DNA of 41,801 nt from Butyriboletus loyo (GCA_038093515.1 JBBPSI010000212.1:1-41801), one strand, 5' to 3'. Shown: positions 9,494 through 22,390, counted from the stretch's first letter. Notes: a model not told the origin generated them from the letters alone. Numbers and translations are program-made.

Positions 9494-11020
9494 CAGATGT
9501 AAGGTGCTGGCATAGACCATAGACCTTTGGTATATAAAAAAAGCAATTGTGCAATGAAGTAACAAAAATGAAACACAGGAGAAACCTTTCAGAAACACGG
9601 CAGAAAGCCAGTGGAAAGTCAGACAAATGCAGCAGTGTGTAATGTGCAAACACCTCAAATAAATGTACAGGTGTCACACCATACCCCACTCGTTTGCAGT
9701 ATTCTGATACTTTGACAGCCATCAGAAATATATATAAAGAGAGATATCAGTGCTCCACAACCAAAGACATTCACATCGACTAATGGGTGAGCTGGGGATC
9801 ATTATTAGCATGGCATTTATACCAAGATTGAACGAAGGTCTAATCAGGCACCTGGGTGCGAAAACAGGTGTTTCATTTAAGGGAAGGGGAGAGGGGGAAG
9901 GTGGATGAAACTCATTCCGCTATAACCAAGAGGGAAAGGTTAATCGCCACGATCAGGGCAGAGAGTGTCGGCGTAGGGTACGATCGAACTTCGAAGTGAT
10001 CCCATCATTAACGTTATTGATGCGATTCTACCCACGAACCCATTCGTCGAGTTTGGTCGACCGTTTAGAAGCACTGTTTCAGCAAATTTAGCCAGATGTT
10101 TCAGCTTCCTCTTGGAACCCATTTGCGATGGTTGCTAGACACCTCTCAATGATGATATCTCGGTGCCAGTTCCCTTCGAAACGCGGACATTGGCTGTGTC
10201 TTGTTCCTGGGACATCATCTTTTCCTGTTTCGCTTGCATCCTCAGAGACAGCAAGTAAGTCTCTCAGGAATCGCTACCTTGGGTATCAGCCGACCACAAA
10301 TAATCCATCAACCTAAACTCAGGTTCAGCAGACGACGTGATATATGTCTGTGATGACTACTGCAAAACCATACCAGGAAGACCGTACGAACATTTCGTAT
10401 GTCACGCGGTGCTCCAACAACCTTACCCACGACACCCACATAAACAGCACTCGGGTGTTGCGCCACTTGTGAGACACTATGCGCGATGTTGCAAGAAAGA
10501 GCCAATCGCGGATTTCGAGCGAGGCGCTGCTGCGCAAGAGAAACAGAAAGGGAAGCTGTTCGGATATCCGCGAAGGTAGTGTAGGACAAGGGTGTACAGC
10601 CAAAGAGAATTGAATGGCTAGGTGGGACGACGACGTTCAAGGGAATTGTCACGAAATCCGTTGGTGGGGTTGAAGCACGCTTTGCAAAACAAGAGTCGAC
10701 GTGGTCTGTTGAAAACGATCAAGACAGAATGTGTAGGAAGCTGAAAAGAACCCGTATCGTTTCAATCATCCTCGAGTTCCATGGCTGTTGTGTAGCTCGT
10801 TTCGTTGTTAGCGCCCGTTCCAAGCAGCCCCGAGCGTGACTTCCCCCCCCCCGCGCGGCTACAAAAACAAATGTCCATTGGGGTGAGGAAAAGCGCCCAG
10901 AGATGGTTATAACTGTGTGAATTGAAACATAAGAATAAGTGGACACTGCGTATCCTAGGAGACGAGGCCGCACAGCAAGCAGACGACCACGAATCCTTCT
11001 ACCCATCGCTCTAGCACCTG
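9494..11020. other. transition into host DNA; no gene recognised
   Basis: AT-rich sequence continues to about 9790, after which composition becomes GC-richer. Several short open frames exist on both strands (for example 10308-10652 minus and 10128-10316 plus), but none has a recognisable domain or a consistent splice model. The last about 150 nt (10871-11020) are the presumed promoter of the WD40 locus at 11027. They share blocks such as GTCCATTGG and GCGCCCAGAGA with the region upstream of the WD40 pseudogene at 23925. Confidence 0.5.
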
Positions 11021-11026
11021 GCCGAT

Positions 11027-11955
11027 ATGTTTTCCAGAGCAGGCCCGGGTTCAAATAAGGGTGAGCGCGTCACGAGACATTTGAAAGTGTAATACTGACG
11101 GGGACCCCAGAGTCGAGTGTAAATAACTCCTTCCCCAGTAACGTTCACGAAACGGAAGCAAATCCAATCGAATTCGATGGTGTAAATGACACAGATTCAG
11201 TCGCCTTCCTCGTTGATGGGAGGCACACAGTGAGCGGGGTTGGGAAGCGAAGGATTCGACGTTGGCGAGTGGAAGACGGCAAGGAGGTGGGAACGTCAAT
11301 GGATGCGGGGAGTCCTCATCGCAGTGTCACTGCAAGATGGCAAGTGCATCGTAAGTGGGACAGACAGCGACCTCGACTTGGTGACGGCGTGGAATGCATT
11401 GAGCCTCAAATAAGTGACCAAGGGCACAGTGAAGGGGTGGGTGCAGGCGATATCTTGCCAGATTCAATGGGAACCGCAGTTAGGCCGCAAAATTGCGCGT
11501 CTCGAAGAAACCATCCAGCAACTCCCTAGCGAGGTTTCTGACTTGCAATGGGCAAATCAGGAGAAGGATAGCCTCAACAAAACTATCGAGTCCCTTTGTG
11601 AGTGTGTCCATTGTCAGTGCCACCCTCAGGCCACCTGTATCCATCATGTAGACAGCAAAATGACCGATCTGGAAGAAACCACTGGGCCAGCTTCAGCAAC
11701 TCTCAAAGAAACCATCAGATACCTGCATCCATTAGACATCAAAATTGCACGTCTCGAAGAAACCATCAAAGAACTTGTTACACAGCTTGCTGATTCCCAA
11801 CACAATGCGGGTAGCCTCCTCCGCGCGCACGAGCAGAAACATCAATACGAACTCCTTAATCCCGCGGTCGCATAGCTGATGCTCCGGCATCTCTCTCTCG
11901 ACACCGCGAATACCCTCAGCGAGGAGGTCAGAACCAACAAACTCATAACGGATTG
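11027..11955 (+). pseudogene. WD40/coiled-coil gene, locus 1, decayed
   Basis: A small first exon (ATG 11027, 34 nt) is followed by GTGAGC at 11061, a CTGAC branch-like site and a CAG acceptor near 11110. The first WD repeat is clear (VAFLVDG, then RRIRRWRVEDGKEV). The frame is then lost by a small deletion in repeat 2 around 11317-11340. Repeats 3-7 are missing. A coiled-coil segment follows at 11470-11872, with the unit KIARLEETI near 11487 and 11748 and a related KMTDLEET near 11660. TAG at 11873 stops it, and homology to 19830-19900 (EEVRTNK) continues to about 11940 with frameshifts. Compared with the loci at 16362 and 18315 this is a deletion derivative unlikely to make a folded propeller. 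Confidence 0.75.
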
Positions 11956-13410
11956 GCCTGCCAGCGAGCTTTTCCGCCGCACACTAGGATAAAGCATTTA
12001 GTTCCTGCCAGAGTTTACAAGATTCCTATAGATGAAGCATCGAACGCCGAGGAACATAAAGAGGTTTCTACTGATATATTTTGCTCTTGCATACATGGAA
12101 ACCCAATAAACCAATATCCGAGCTCGTCGAGAGTATCCCAGTCTATGCCTACCGCAAACGGCAAGCTACAAAGGCTTTGTGAGCTTGTGCACACACTTCG
12201 CATCGAGTGGGCAGTGAACGTTGAACTTCGCCCCACGGGAGTTGGCCACCCTTCGTCCGCGCTTAGGGAGAGGTTTTAGTTAGTTCCGTGCGCCAAGGAA
12301 GGCGCTGATACAACATTAAGGTACTAGGTGAGTCCGTATGATTTATAAACGACTGAAGAACGCACTACAGCATCTCAACTCCATCCACTTACTCCGCTTT
12401 CACTCTGGTTTCCTTTTATTTTCAACCTTGCCACAATGCTGACGTTCACTTGAATGATCTGACAGGCGTTGGGCGTTGACTAACTGAGACATAAATGCAT
12501 AGTACCACTGGCAGCCAAGGTTTCGTTTCGTACGTGCTCTCCCTGGTCTGTACACACAGGTTCTGTGGGGCTCACCATACGTTTCTGATACTGGATCGGG
12601 TATGCCAATACACGAACGCCCCGCATGCCGACATATACATTAGCTGATATGCACACAGCATGCGTTTGATGTTGATGTTGATGTGTCAAGCGCTTCACGC
12701 GCGTGGTGACGACGACGACATACCTACCTTCTTACTGCAACTGCAGAGGCATTCTCCGTCTTGACCTCTGATGTGTGACAGGAAACGCAGCACGACACGA
12801 CACGACACGACTACTAGGGCCTCGTCAATATCAATATCAACATCTTCTAGGTCGCTTTTGGGTTCTTCTCACGACTACCCTCGAGTCTCGACAGCAACGA
12901 CTCGGACTCGGACTCGGATATAGTCACTATGGGGCATGGTGCCTCGCCTCGCAGGTGTTGTATGATGTGGGTGCAACACGAATGCTAGTTGCTTGTCAGA
13001 TCTCGAGATGTCAACGTTCGTCTGGATCCTAGGCGCGGAAAACCAATTCATGGCGAGCAACGCTTGAAGAACGTGTCGAGGAAGACACGGGCAGCCAACG
13101 CTACGCGTGTAAACACACACAAGTACTTTCCGGAACGACGCGGCTTGGTGGCGTATGCCTTTACCTCGCGTGATCGGGAGCTGCGAGCTGAAGATTCGTC
13201 GAGGACCGTCGGGCGGTCTGCGAGTGACGTCCTCGGATTCCATGCCAGGAGAGAGAAAATCGAGACTTTACTTTTGAATTCTTCGACAACTTGGAAGCCT
13301 TCGATAGGAACATAATTCACAACCGACTCCTCCCAAATAATAGAATTACAATCAGATCGAATACCGACTTGTCGGAAATACATGCATTAGCAGACTCGGT
13401 ACAACAACAT
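11956..13410. other. intergenic; no gene recognised
   Basis: An open frame at 11953-12279 (+) has no recognised domain; it may be a degraded downstream part of the WD40/TPR unit, but I could not align it. Short tandem repeats are visible: CACGA units at about 12789-12810 and GGACTC units at about 12903-12920. The long open frames on both strands at 12875-13383 overlap each other and show no family features. Confidence 0.4.
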
Positions 13411-13414
13411 TCTT

Positions 13415-14557
13415 TCAAGACTTCTCGACCATCACAGATTGGAGCTTCTTGAAGAAGAGAGGATCAGCATCGTCCGCAACCGAAGACAGCGTCAGCTCAT
13501 CCCACTGCTCTATCTCTTTCTTGATATCGGCGAGCTTGTTCAGAATGAGGTACTGCGAGTCGGCACCCAAAGGCAATCTGAGAGGAGGGTTTACTTCCCG
13601 GGAGATGGTTATGAGCGCACGGCTGACTGTAAACGAAGTGAACGTCAGTCAACAGAGAGTGGTATTCAAACAGAGTAGACGTGCGTTTGGTGGCGTCTCC
13701 TATTGCAGGGGAGGATTTGAACAAGCCACGCATAACGTTGGCAGGACTATCGGGTACGTCATAGCCAGGAGGCAAGAGGCGTTCGACCATGTTGCCCTTG
13801 GCCCACTCCGTTTTCACCCCTCCAGGCTGGACGGTAATAACTTTGATATTCCATTCGGGGAGGAGCTCCTTGTGGAGACTCTCGCTGAATCCCTCGAGCG
13901 CTGTAGAGAAAGATCAGAACGGGTATCTCTGGTTAGCCATGAGACCGAAAAGACATACCGAACTTGCTTGCAGAGTAGAAAGCAAGGGTGGGGTTTGCAA
14001 CGAAGCCACCGACGGAGGAGACGTTGATGATGCGACCGGCGGGCGTCTTGTGTTCACGGAAGTACTTTACAGCCTGGGAATATGAATATGATCAGAGGCG
14101 CTGATCCCCTGATGGACCGGTCAAGCACTCACCTCGCGGCTGATGCGAACGGCCCCCCAAAAGTTGACTTCAAATTGGTAGCGCGCATCTTCGTCGCTGG
14201 AACTCTCGACGACACTGTTTAAACCATATCCGGCGTTGTTGACGACAACGTCAACGCGGCCAAAGTGCTTGTGGACCTTTTCGAAGAGCGCCTCAGCGCT
14301 GTGAGCGGGGTTTCCGACGTCATATTCGACGATGAGGAGTTTGTCAGAGGGGTAAGCTGCGGCGAGCTCAGAGACGCTGGAAGCCTTGCGCGTGATAGCG
14401 GCAACACGTTCTCCAGCTGCAATCACCTCCTTGACTGAGGCTTGGCCGATACCTGCGGAAGTACCTGTGACTATTTGCGGATGTAAATCAGGGACTGGGA
14501 GATCATGATCCAGTATTTAACGTCTAACTCACTGAGCCAAACGCGAGAATCCGACAT
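13415..14557 (-). CDS. short-chain dehydrogenase/reductase (SDR), five exons
   Basis: Exons on the minus strand: 14557-14533, 14470-14133, 14073-13959, 13900-13681 and 13622-13415; phases agree throughout and give 301 residues, usual for classical SDRs. The cofactor loop TGTSAGIG is at residues 10-17, the structural NNAG is in exon 2, and the catalytic Ser and YSASK (Tyr, Lys) are in exon 3. The PGGVKTEWA segment follows. Such enzymes are cytosolic NAD(P)(H)-dependent oxidoreductases; the substrate cannot be told from the sequence. The last intron (GTCTAC donor) is the least certain. ATG at 14557-14555 is chosen because it gives the usual short leader before the cofactor loop. It is unrelated to its WD40/HET neighbours. 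Confidence 0.88.
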
Positions 14558-16361
14558 TGTGGACGAATAGTGTGAAGAAAGATATGTTATGAGAGTCGAT
14601 GATAGGCTCGTTCTCGACGTGCGAAATGGCCGTTGTATTCACTTGTTGGTGTGTGACGCGGTCATCTATAGGCTGTACGTTCCTGTCCTCTAGAAGGGTA
14701 TCCCGGAGGGTGACGCGTAAGCCTCCCCGAATTTTAATAACGCTCAGCCGATTCGTCGCACCTGAAACAGGGGTCGGGTTTGCATTTACGAGGACCGTGC
14801 GCAATTGGGAACAACTCTACCACAGACCTCTCAGATTTCAGCACCTTCCACCGCGCTCGTAAGCTATACGCAGTAAGTAAGGCCCATCGTCTGCCGGTTC
14901 TGATATGTATTTTATCATCGTCGCGCGGTAACCGGTGGCTGAGTACTTTGGGCGTCGAAAGCGACCCTGAACAAGAAATGATCGAGAGCGGGAAGATGAC
15001 AGCTTGATCCAACTGCCTTTGGCTGGCCCGGTCCAACGGTTGCTTCCAAAACACCAGCCAATCGTATTCAGGGTTCTCGACTATGACATCCCAAGCCATC
15101 TGTGCGCCATGCCCCCGCTCGTGTGCACAGATGCATCTGGGTGAGTGCGTCGGTCTTGTGTTGGGAGTTGACAAGTTGAAACACAGAGTATCTTGAATAG
15201 ATATGATATGTGACTTTGCTGTCTGATGGAGATGGATGCCAACCAAGCCCGAGTCAGGGTGGGGATGGATGTACTCGGATTGTCGTCTCATGCCCGAGGG
15301 TCAATACGGGCGGAGTGGATGGTTTAGTCAAGGCTATCCATTCTTCGATTTGCTGCACGCTGGGATGTGGCCACTTCTTTGTTTTGTCAGTTTGATGGAC
15401 AGAAAACCGGTGAGGGAAGCGCGAATCACTGATCAGGCTGTGCTTTTGCTGATTGGCCGGGATCCCGACTTCCGACATCACTTGCTTCTGATCCGCCCGC
15501 GGTGGCATCAATAATTAACTCGCACGAATAATGTCTTAACGCCATTCGGATGTGTGCAAGTCAGCTGTCAGACGTAGCATACCTCATCCTAGTGCGATGA
15601 CGAGCTTTTGTATACTGTATTGCTGCAGGAGAGGAATACGACGCGAAAGATGCCACTCTGACACGTACTGGCGATAATAGAGCGCACCGCAATTAGGGAC
15701 GCTCGACTTGGATCTAGGAACGATAGGAAATGGATTACCGAGGTACCCACGCAAGTGACGCAACAGCGCGTGACCTTTGCCTTTATCGACAGCGACCCTG
15801 CAGGACACCAATGTGACCCCTAACATTTATTGAGGGAAGGGGGCAAATTCAATGTAGTATGGCATTTGACGCGCCCAAGAGTGAACTGCATTGTTGATGG
15901 CACATGAACATTATTAAAACACCGCGGGAATTGGGTGTGGAGTAACACCATATTTGATGGGGAATATTACATAATGTGCCAGCCACCGTCCAACATAGGA
16001 ACATAGGCTGGCTCGGATGACGAGAGTTCGAGTCGTTGAGCCGAGGCAGTTCTGCACGAACGAGCTCAGCACCCCTTGTCATTCTGCATTGCTCGCTTCG
16101 TCGTTGCTGCCCGTTCAGATCAACTTCAAGATTGGGTTACCCATTGGCAACTCGAAGCACACCACCGCGGTAAAAAGACAGACGAGCAAGTATGCCTGGT
16201 CCTTTTGGTGAGGGCAAGCGCCGGGTAGTGATATAGCCTTATGGGTGTGCGAACCGGCCCATCATGATCAGGAGGCACATATATACTAAACGGAAATGGC
16301 GGGACGTGACGCAGCTGGACAGCCGCGTTCCCCCTTTTCATCCCTCTGATACTAGCCAAGT
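14558..16361. other. intergenic; no gene recognised
   Basis: Several open frames of 60-185 codons exist on both strands (for example 14734-15291 minus), but they overlap antisense partners and show no domain, repeat or credible splice pattern. The SDR promoter should lie at the left end and the WD40 promoter at the right end. Confidence 0.4.
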
Positions 16362-17651
16362 ATGTTGTCGAGAATAACAAAGCGTCGGTCAAGGCCTGGT
16401 GAGTACTAGCTGGCCGAGATATTGGAAAGTGCGATACTGACGGAGATCAAGAGTTGAGTGAAAACCGATTTGATGGTCAAGATAGCATATGGTCAGTTGC
16501 GTTCCTCGTTGATGGGAGTCACGTCGTGGGCGGCGGCGAGGGACAGAAAATCCGACGTTGGCGATTGAAAGACAACAAGGAAATGGAAAGGGAAAGACCG
16601 ATGAGGGCGTGGAGTACTGTTCGCAACATCGCGGTGTCGCGGGATGGAAAGTGGGTGGTGACTGTGACGGACAGTGGGCGGGTGACGGTGTGGAATGGGG
16701 AGAGCTACGAAGAAGCAAACGAATTCATCGGACACTGCGGATGGGTGCGTGCGGTGGACATCTCTCCAGATGCGACGAGGATTGCAACCGGTTCGGATGA
16801 CTCGACTGTCTGTGTCTGGGCGCTCTCGACGGGCGAGCGACTGCTCGGTCCGCTGAAGCACGACATGTGGGTCCCTGCCGTCAAATTCTCACCCAGTGGA
16901 TGTCTCATCGCGACCGCCACTTGGTGCTGGAAATCCATCCGGATCTATGACAGCCAGAACGGAAACCTCCTCGTCAACATCCCAATCAAAATCAGCTCGC
17001 AATACAACCATTCCCTCGCCTGGACAAGCAATAGCAAGCAACTCTTTGCCGTATCCCGCGATGGCAACATCAACTGTCTCGACGTATCCACCGGCAGGAC
17101 GCTCTCCCGATGGCCTATTCACAGCAATAGCCATTCTACGTGCATCGCCCTGGCAGGCAATGCCAGATTCATCGCAGCTTCTGTAGACTCGTCTGTCTCG
17201 TTCTGGGACACTGCGACGCACGAGCAAATCGGACCTGTCATCCAGCATACAAATGACGTCGTGTCCATGGACATCTCGGCAGACTACAACCTTTTGATCG
17301 GTGGAGGCAAGACAATCATCCTACGGAATATCTATGACGTACTTCCCTCATTCTACTTTGAAGACGTAAGCGCACTTGCATCAAAAGCTCGAATGTCATC
17401 CTGATAGCGAATCGCTCGATTGATTGATGCAGGTTTTCCCTGAGTGGGCCATACGACGCACAAAGGTCGGGGACACGATTCAGTCCGTTCGTGCACAAGA
17501 GGAGAACTCTGGCACGTTTATTAGCACCCTGGCTCGCGTGTCGTCGAGAGCCGCCTCATCAGGCAGCAAAATCATGCGTCTCGAAGAAACGGTCCGACAG
17601 CTCCGTAACCAACTCTCCAGGATGCGCAGTAGGAGCACAGGGGCCCCTTAG
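16362..17651 (+). CDS. WD40-repeat protein with C-terminal coiled coil, locus 2
   Basis: Exons 16362-16398, 16452-17365 and 17433-17651; the phases match and give 389 residues. The tiny first exon (leader MLSRITKRRSRP) is shared in design with the other WD40 loci. Seven WD repeats follow, ending in short motifs such as IRRWRLKD, VTVWNGES, VCVWALST, IRIYDSQN and VSFWDTAT, which predict one seven-bladed propeller. The last exon encodes a basic coiled coil with KIMRLEETVRQL, stopping at TAG 17649-17651. Just downstream (17740-17940) lie relics of the TPR-part exons found in the locus at 18315, so this gene probably lost a longer C-terminal half. A propeller plus coiled coil suggests a self-associating interaction protein; the function is unknown. 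Confidence 0.85.
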
Positions 17652-17699
17652 ACTAGTTTGTTTGTGTAAACTACCCCAAACAAGGGACAAGAATAGATT

Positions 17700-17945
17700 C
17701 TAAAAAAACTCTCCGACTCCGACCGAGGATAATCTCAACGAAACCATCGAATTCTTTCGACAAGTTGAACTCATCGCCACCCTTACTCGTGTGTCACTGA
17801 CATCCACGTCTATTAGATAGAAAAATCGCGCATCCCGAGAGGGCGACGTTCTTGAAGGGGAGGGTCGCGATTGAGTGTTTCCGACAGATGCAGAGTGACG
17901 AGTATCCACGACGAGCAACACGATGGGAACGCAGTGAATGGTCGC
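17700..17945 (+). pseudogene. relic of the coiled-coil/TPR exons behind locus 2
   Basis: 17769-17817 matches the 19629-19680 intron region of the next locus (shared block CACTGACATCCACNT). 17850-17935 matches its exon at about 20250-20355 (shared GAGTGTTTCCGACA and GATGGGAACGCA-like end). About 600 bp between these segments is missing here. This supports descent of locus 2 from a longer WD40-TPR gene by deletion. Confidence 0.65.
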
Positions 17946-18314
17946 CTGCCAAGCAAATCAGAGCTGACTCCTGAGTGTTACGCAGACTTTCGGTAGCGAT
18001 GCGCGGGGGGGCTGTGTAGTCAAATCGATTTGAGTAGGATCCTAATACACACTCCAATCATTTATTGGCCTTCACATCGACGGAATCCTTGTAGTGATGC
18101 TAAGAGTATGGTCATTCATGCACATGCCACACGTCTCCTTGGAACAAGCAATACGTTCAGTTTGATTTGTATGTTGCGAGCCTTGCTTGACCCAGTTGGG
18201 TGATGCGCGGCAGTGGCGCTGCAATTTCTCCCTTACAGAGTCCGGCGACCAATGACCCACAGCAAGTAGACGACCACGCATCCATCTATCCATCGCTCCA
18301 ATATCTGGACAAGC

Positions 18315-21300
18315 ATGCTTTCGAGAATAAGGCGGTCAATTAGTCGTGAGTACCTGGGTGAGGCATTTGAGAGTGCGTCATTGACCAGGACCCAAGTGTT
18401 GAACGACAGGATTCCCTCGCCCACCAGCGTTCACCCACTGCAAGTAAAAACGGTCGAAATCGACGGTCGAGGTGACATATGGTCGGTCGCGTGCCTCGAT
18501 GATCACATCCTGGGCGGTGGCAAGGAAGGGACGATTCGATGTTGGCGAATGGAAGATGGCAAGGAGGACGGGACGCTGATGGATGCGGGGAGTCCTATCG
18601 GCAGCATCGCAGTGTCACAAGACGGGAAGTGGATCGTAGGTGGGACGATGAGTGGCCTGGTGATGGTGTGGAACACGGAGAGTCGCAAAAAGGTGGTCGA
18701 GTTCAAGCCGCATAGGGATTGGGTGCGTGCAGTGGACGTCTCTCCCGATGGCAGGAGAATTGCGACCGGATCGTATGACTCGACTGCCTGCATTTGGTCA
18801 CTCTCGACTGGCCAGCGACTGATCCGTCCCTTGAAACACGACGCCGCCGTGGTCGCGGTCAAGTTCTCAGGGTCAAACGGGTCTTTCGTCGCCACTGCCA
18901 CGTTGGGTTGCTTTTCCATCCGCATCTACGACAGTGAAAAGGGCCAGCTCATCGCCGACGTCCCAATCAAAGTCAACTCGTCGTTGAACCAATCCCTAGC
19001 TTGGGTCAGCGATAGCAAGGAGCTCTTTGCCTTATCTCATGACGGTACCATCAATTGTCTCGACGTGTCCTCCGGGATTACGCGCTCTCATTGGCGCATC
19101 CACAGCAACGACCTTCCTACATGCATCGTCCCGGCAAGCGACGGCACATTCATCGTAGCCTCCGCTAATTCTTGGGTTTCATTCTGGGACACTACTACGC
19201 ACCAACAAATTGGGCTCATCCAGGATAAGGAGTTTGTGAATTCCATGACGATCTCACCAAATCACTGCCTTGCAACTGCAGGAGGTAAGAAAATCACCCT
19301 TCGCAGTATCTGTGATATTCTTCCCTCACACAGCCGCGACGATGTAAGTGCACTACACCAAATACTTAGTGCGCGGGATGACTCCCTAATTGCAATCCGC
19401 TTTGTTGACTGTAGCTCACCCTTCCTGTGTCGGAAATCCCGCACGCGAAGGTTGAAGATGCTGCTCACGAGGAGGCCCATGAACAACAGCAACCATATGA
19501 TAGCCCACTTGCGTTCAATGGCACCCTTCAAGACGAAACAATAGAGGATCCCCAACACGCGAACGACGAGCTCAACGAAACCATTAACTCTCTTCGTCAC
19601 GATCTTCTTGCACAGGAGGAACTCTCGAGTGTGTCGATCGCCACCCCAGCTCGCGTTTCACTGACATCCACATTCATTAGATGGCCTCAAAAAGAACGTC
19701 TGTAAACTCCGTGCACAGCTTCTAGACTCCCAACGCAGAGCCGATAACCTCGACCAGATCATTTGTGCGCACGAGTGGAGACATCAATGCGAAGCCCTGT
19801 ATGCAGACGGCCGCATAATCGACGCTGCAACCTCGCTTCTTGATCTCAAGGTTACCGTAAGCGAAGAGGCCAGGACCAACAAGTCGATAATGGACTGGCT
19901 TCTCGGTGAGTATCTGCATCGTACATTAGAACGGAGTATTGAATTCTGTCATCAGAGTTCACGCATCGTTGTGTATCAAAGTTGGAAGTCATTGGCGATG
20001 AGGCATCGGGCTCAGAGAACCATGACGAAGCAGTTGCAGCCTACTCTACTGCTTTGTCCCTCGGTCCCTCCACTGAGAACGCCTTAATTAGCAAGTGGGC
20101 GAGGACGATGTTGACTCGTGACTCTGCGAACGAAACATTAGGTGCTACTACCAAGGTACGCTTTACGCGATAGTCTGAAGCCGGCCCTAAAACTTCTTTT
20201 GGTTCAGTTCAAGCTTCCGAGATTCACCATCTATCAGACGATCTGCGACGTTCTTGAAGAGGATCGCGTCACGGAGGCAATCGAGTGTTTCCGACAAATG
20301 CGGAGTGAGCTACCACAGGACACGAGCACCAACGATAAACGAACGCAATGGGAACTCGGTAGGTAGTTGCAACGGGAATGTAGCCAGAACAGATTCAAAC
20401 ATTTCCCCCAGATTTTCGAGGTCGTTGTGTTGCGAAGCTAGAGAAGCTTGGGGACACCGCGATGGGCTCTGGAAACCACGACACGGCCATCCAACAGTAC
20501 TCCGATGCATTGACGCTCTGTCCATCGAATGAAAGTGATATTCTCCTCAGGCGAAGCAAAGCGCGATCACTCATGGGTTCGTGGGAGGAGGCGTTGATTG
20601 ATGCCGACAGGGTATGGATTATATCTCATGACACAAAAAACGGGCCTCGATGATCCATGTTATTCAGGTTATCAATCTTGATCCATCATCCTTTAAGGGC
20701 TACAAGAGGAAGCATGCTGCATTACATGGCATGGAGCGTTACAGCGAAGCGTTCGCGGCTTTCGAGATGATGCTCTCAAAGCTCAAAAAATCACCCGATC
20801 CACACATTCGCGGTGAGTCGTTTCATCCGTGTCGCGAGCGCATGTGTTGATTTTGTCTCGATCATAGAACTTCCTCGGTATGTCGATGCTACACCCACGA
20901 TCCGAAAGGCGATCGACCAGACTATTCGCCACATGCCGCGCGTGTTAATTGACACCATTACTGGTCATCTCTATGACAAAACACAACAAGCAGCAGCCTT
21001 CGAAGAACTCCCGATCTACGATGAGATGCGGTCTTCAATGACTACTCAGCTCGATCATGAACGTATTTGGAGAGAGGTGAAACAATACTACAGATACGTG
21101 ATGCTCTCCCACAGGTGGGAGCACGGCGAACCCCCGCTTCGGAGGGTCGAGAACATCTCGATCTACGACCTAGAAATATCCTCCCCAAACATCAAGCTCC
21201 AGACGTTCTGCGCCCTTGCCCGTTCTCTTAGATTCCGATGGGCGTGGTCTGACACCTGCTGCATTGACCGAAGTGATAACGTGGTGTTACAAGAGTCACT

Positions 21301-22390
21301 GGTTGCCATGTTCACGTGGTATCGCGGCTCGTCCCTTACGATTGTCTACCTCCGTGGCGTACGGTCACAGTTTCAGATGCCCGGGGACCTCCAGAAAAGT
21401 ATCTGGAACACTCGCGCATGGACGTATCAAGAATATGTTGCCGCCGAAACCATCCAGTTCTACACCGAGGACTGGAAGCCATACCTTGGCTTGGATATGT
21501 TCAACCACAAAGAGTCGTCTGTTATAATTTCTGAGATGCAACAGGCCGTGGAACTGGCGGTTCTTAAACCAGGTTTGGAGAGGGTTCGTGAGAAGCTCTA
21601 TTTGGCTTCCATGCGTCAAACAACATACGTCGAAGACATTGCATACTCGTTGCTTGGCGTGTTCAATGTTGCCATTACAGTCATATATGGCGAGCGCGAG
21701 CGCGCAGTTGGTCGCCTCCTGGAACACATTCTGACAGGTTCGGGAGACGTCACAATTCTTTCTTGGATTGGGCGCTCGGGAAGCTACAATAGCTGCCTGC
21801 CCATTGACCTCACGGTTTACAACCAACTTCTGCCGGCACACATTCCGCGACCCATCAGGGCGGTCGAGATGGATAGGAAGGTCACGACGCTGCGTTCATC
21901 CTTGCCCGACCTCTCCCTGGCCGTGATGCTCCATACCCGCCTCAACGAGCTTCCCCCACCATCGCTTGCTGCCAGTCGATTGCGGCTTCCCGCCATCGCT
22001 TTTCGCCTCTCCGAATTCGTCCACATCTCAGGCCCGGATCCCGTGACGAACCTCCGTGTGTACCATACGACGTCCTCCACGTTTGGGGACATAGAAATCA
22101 AGACGGAAGACAACTTGACTAGGATGAAGGATCTATGTCTGGTGCATCCGTGGATCCGCCCGTTGCTCGACCAAGAGTACTTGCATGGTGCGACTACGCT
22201 TGACAGAACCACACAAGCGCTCCGGTTCGTCGCTTGTCTGAGACAACCGTTCGGGGCGCTCTTGTTTGAGCCGTTGTCACGTATAGAGTATAGGCGAGTG
22301 GCATCGGACAGTTTAATTACCATTCAAGTTCGGGAGGAGGTATCGTTGACCGAGTTGATAGACAACATCCGTACGATCGAAGTAAAGTAA
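18315..22390 (+). CDS. WD40 - coiled coil - TPR - HET domain protein
   Basis: A nine-exon model with consistent phases: 18315-18345, 18397-19343, 19415-19628, 19681-19905, 19956-20155, 20208-20358, 20412-20611, 20668-20812, 20868-22390, giving 1211 residues. Residues 30-320 form seven WD repeats (for example IRCWRMEDG, VMVWNTES, ACIWSLST). Residues 350-470 are coiled coil. Residues about 473-700 hold TPR-type helices; two homologous exons start FTHRCVSKLE and FRGRCVAKLE, followed by NHDEAVAAYS and NHDTAIQQYS. Residues about 781-895 are the HET domain (YVMLSHRW, WSDTCCID, TRAWTYQEY), which in fungi triggers incompatibility cell death. A long C-terminal region follows. No NACHT or other NTPase domain is present. 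Intron 18346-18396 is in frame (51 nt), so it could be retained. The model could instead be two genes, but exons linking coiled coil to TPR keep phase. Likely cytosolic. Confidence 0.8.

Noticed and set aside
9350..9722. Minus-strand frames overlapping the solo LTR edge
   Set aside because: They start in unique AT-rich DNA and end within the LTR; no protein features.
12875..13383. Overlapping 108-122-codon frames on both strands
   Set aside because: Mutually antisense, with no recognisable features and no conservation that can be assessed.
14734..15291. 185-codon minus-strand open frame
   Set aside because: No domain, no splice context, and overlapping open frames on the other strand; GC-rich host DNA gives such frames by chance.
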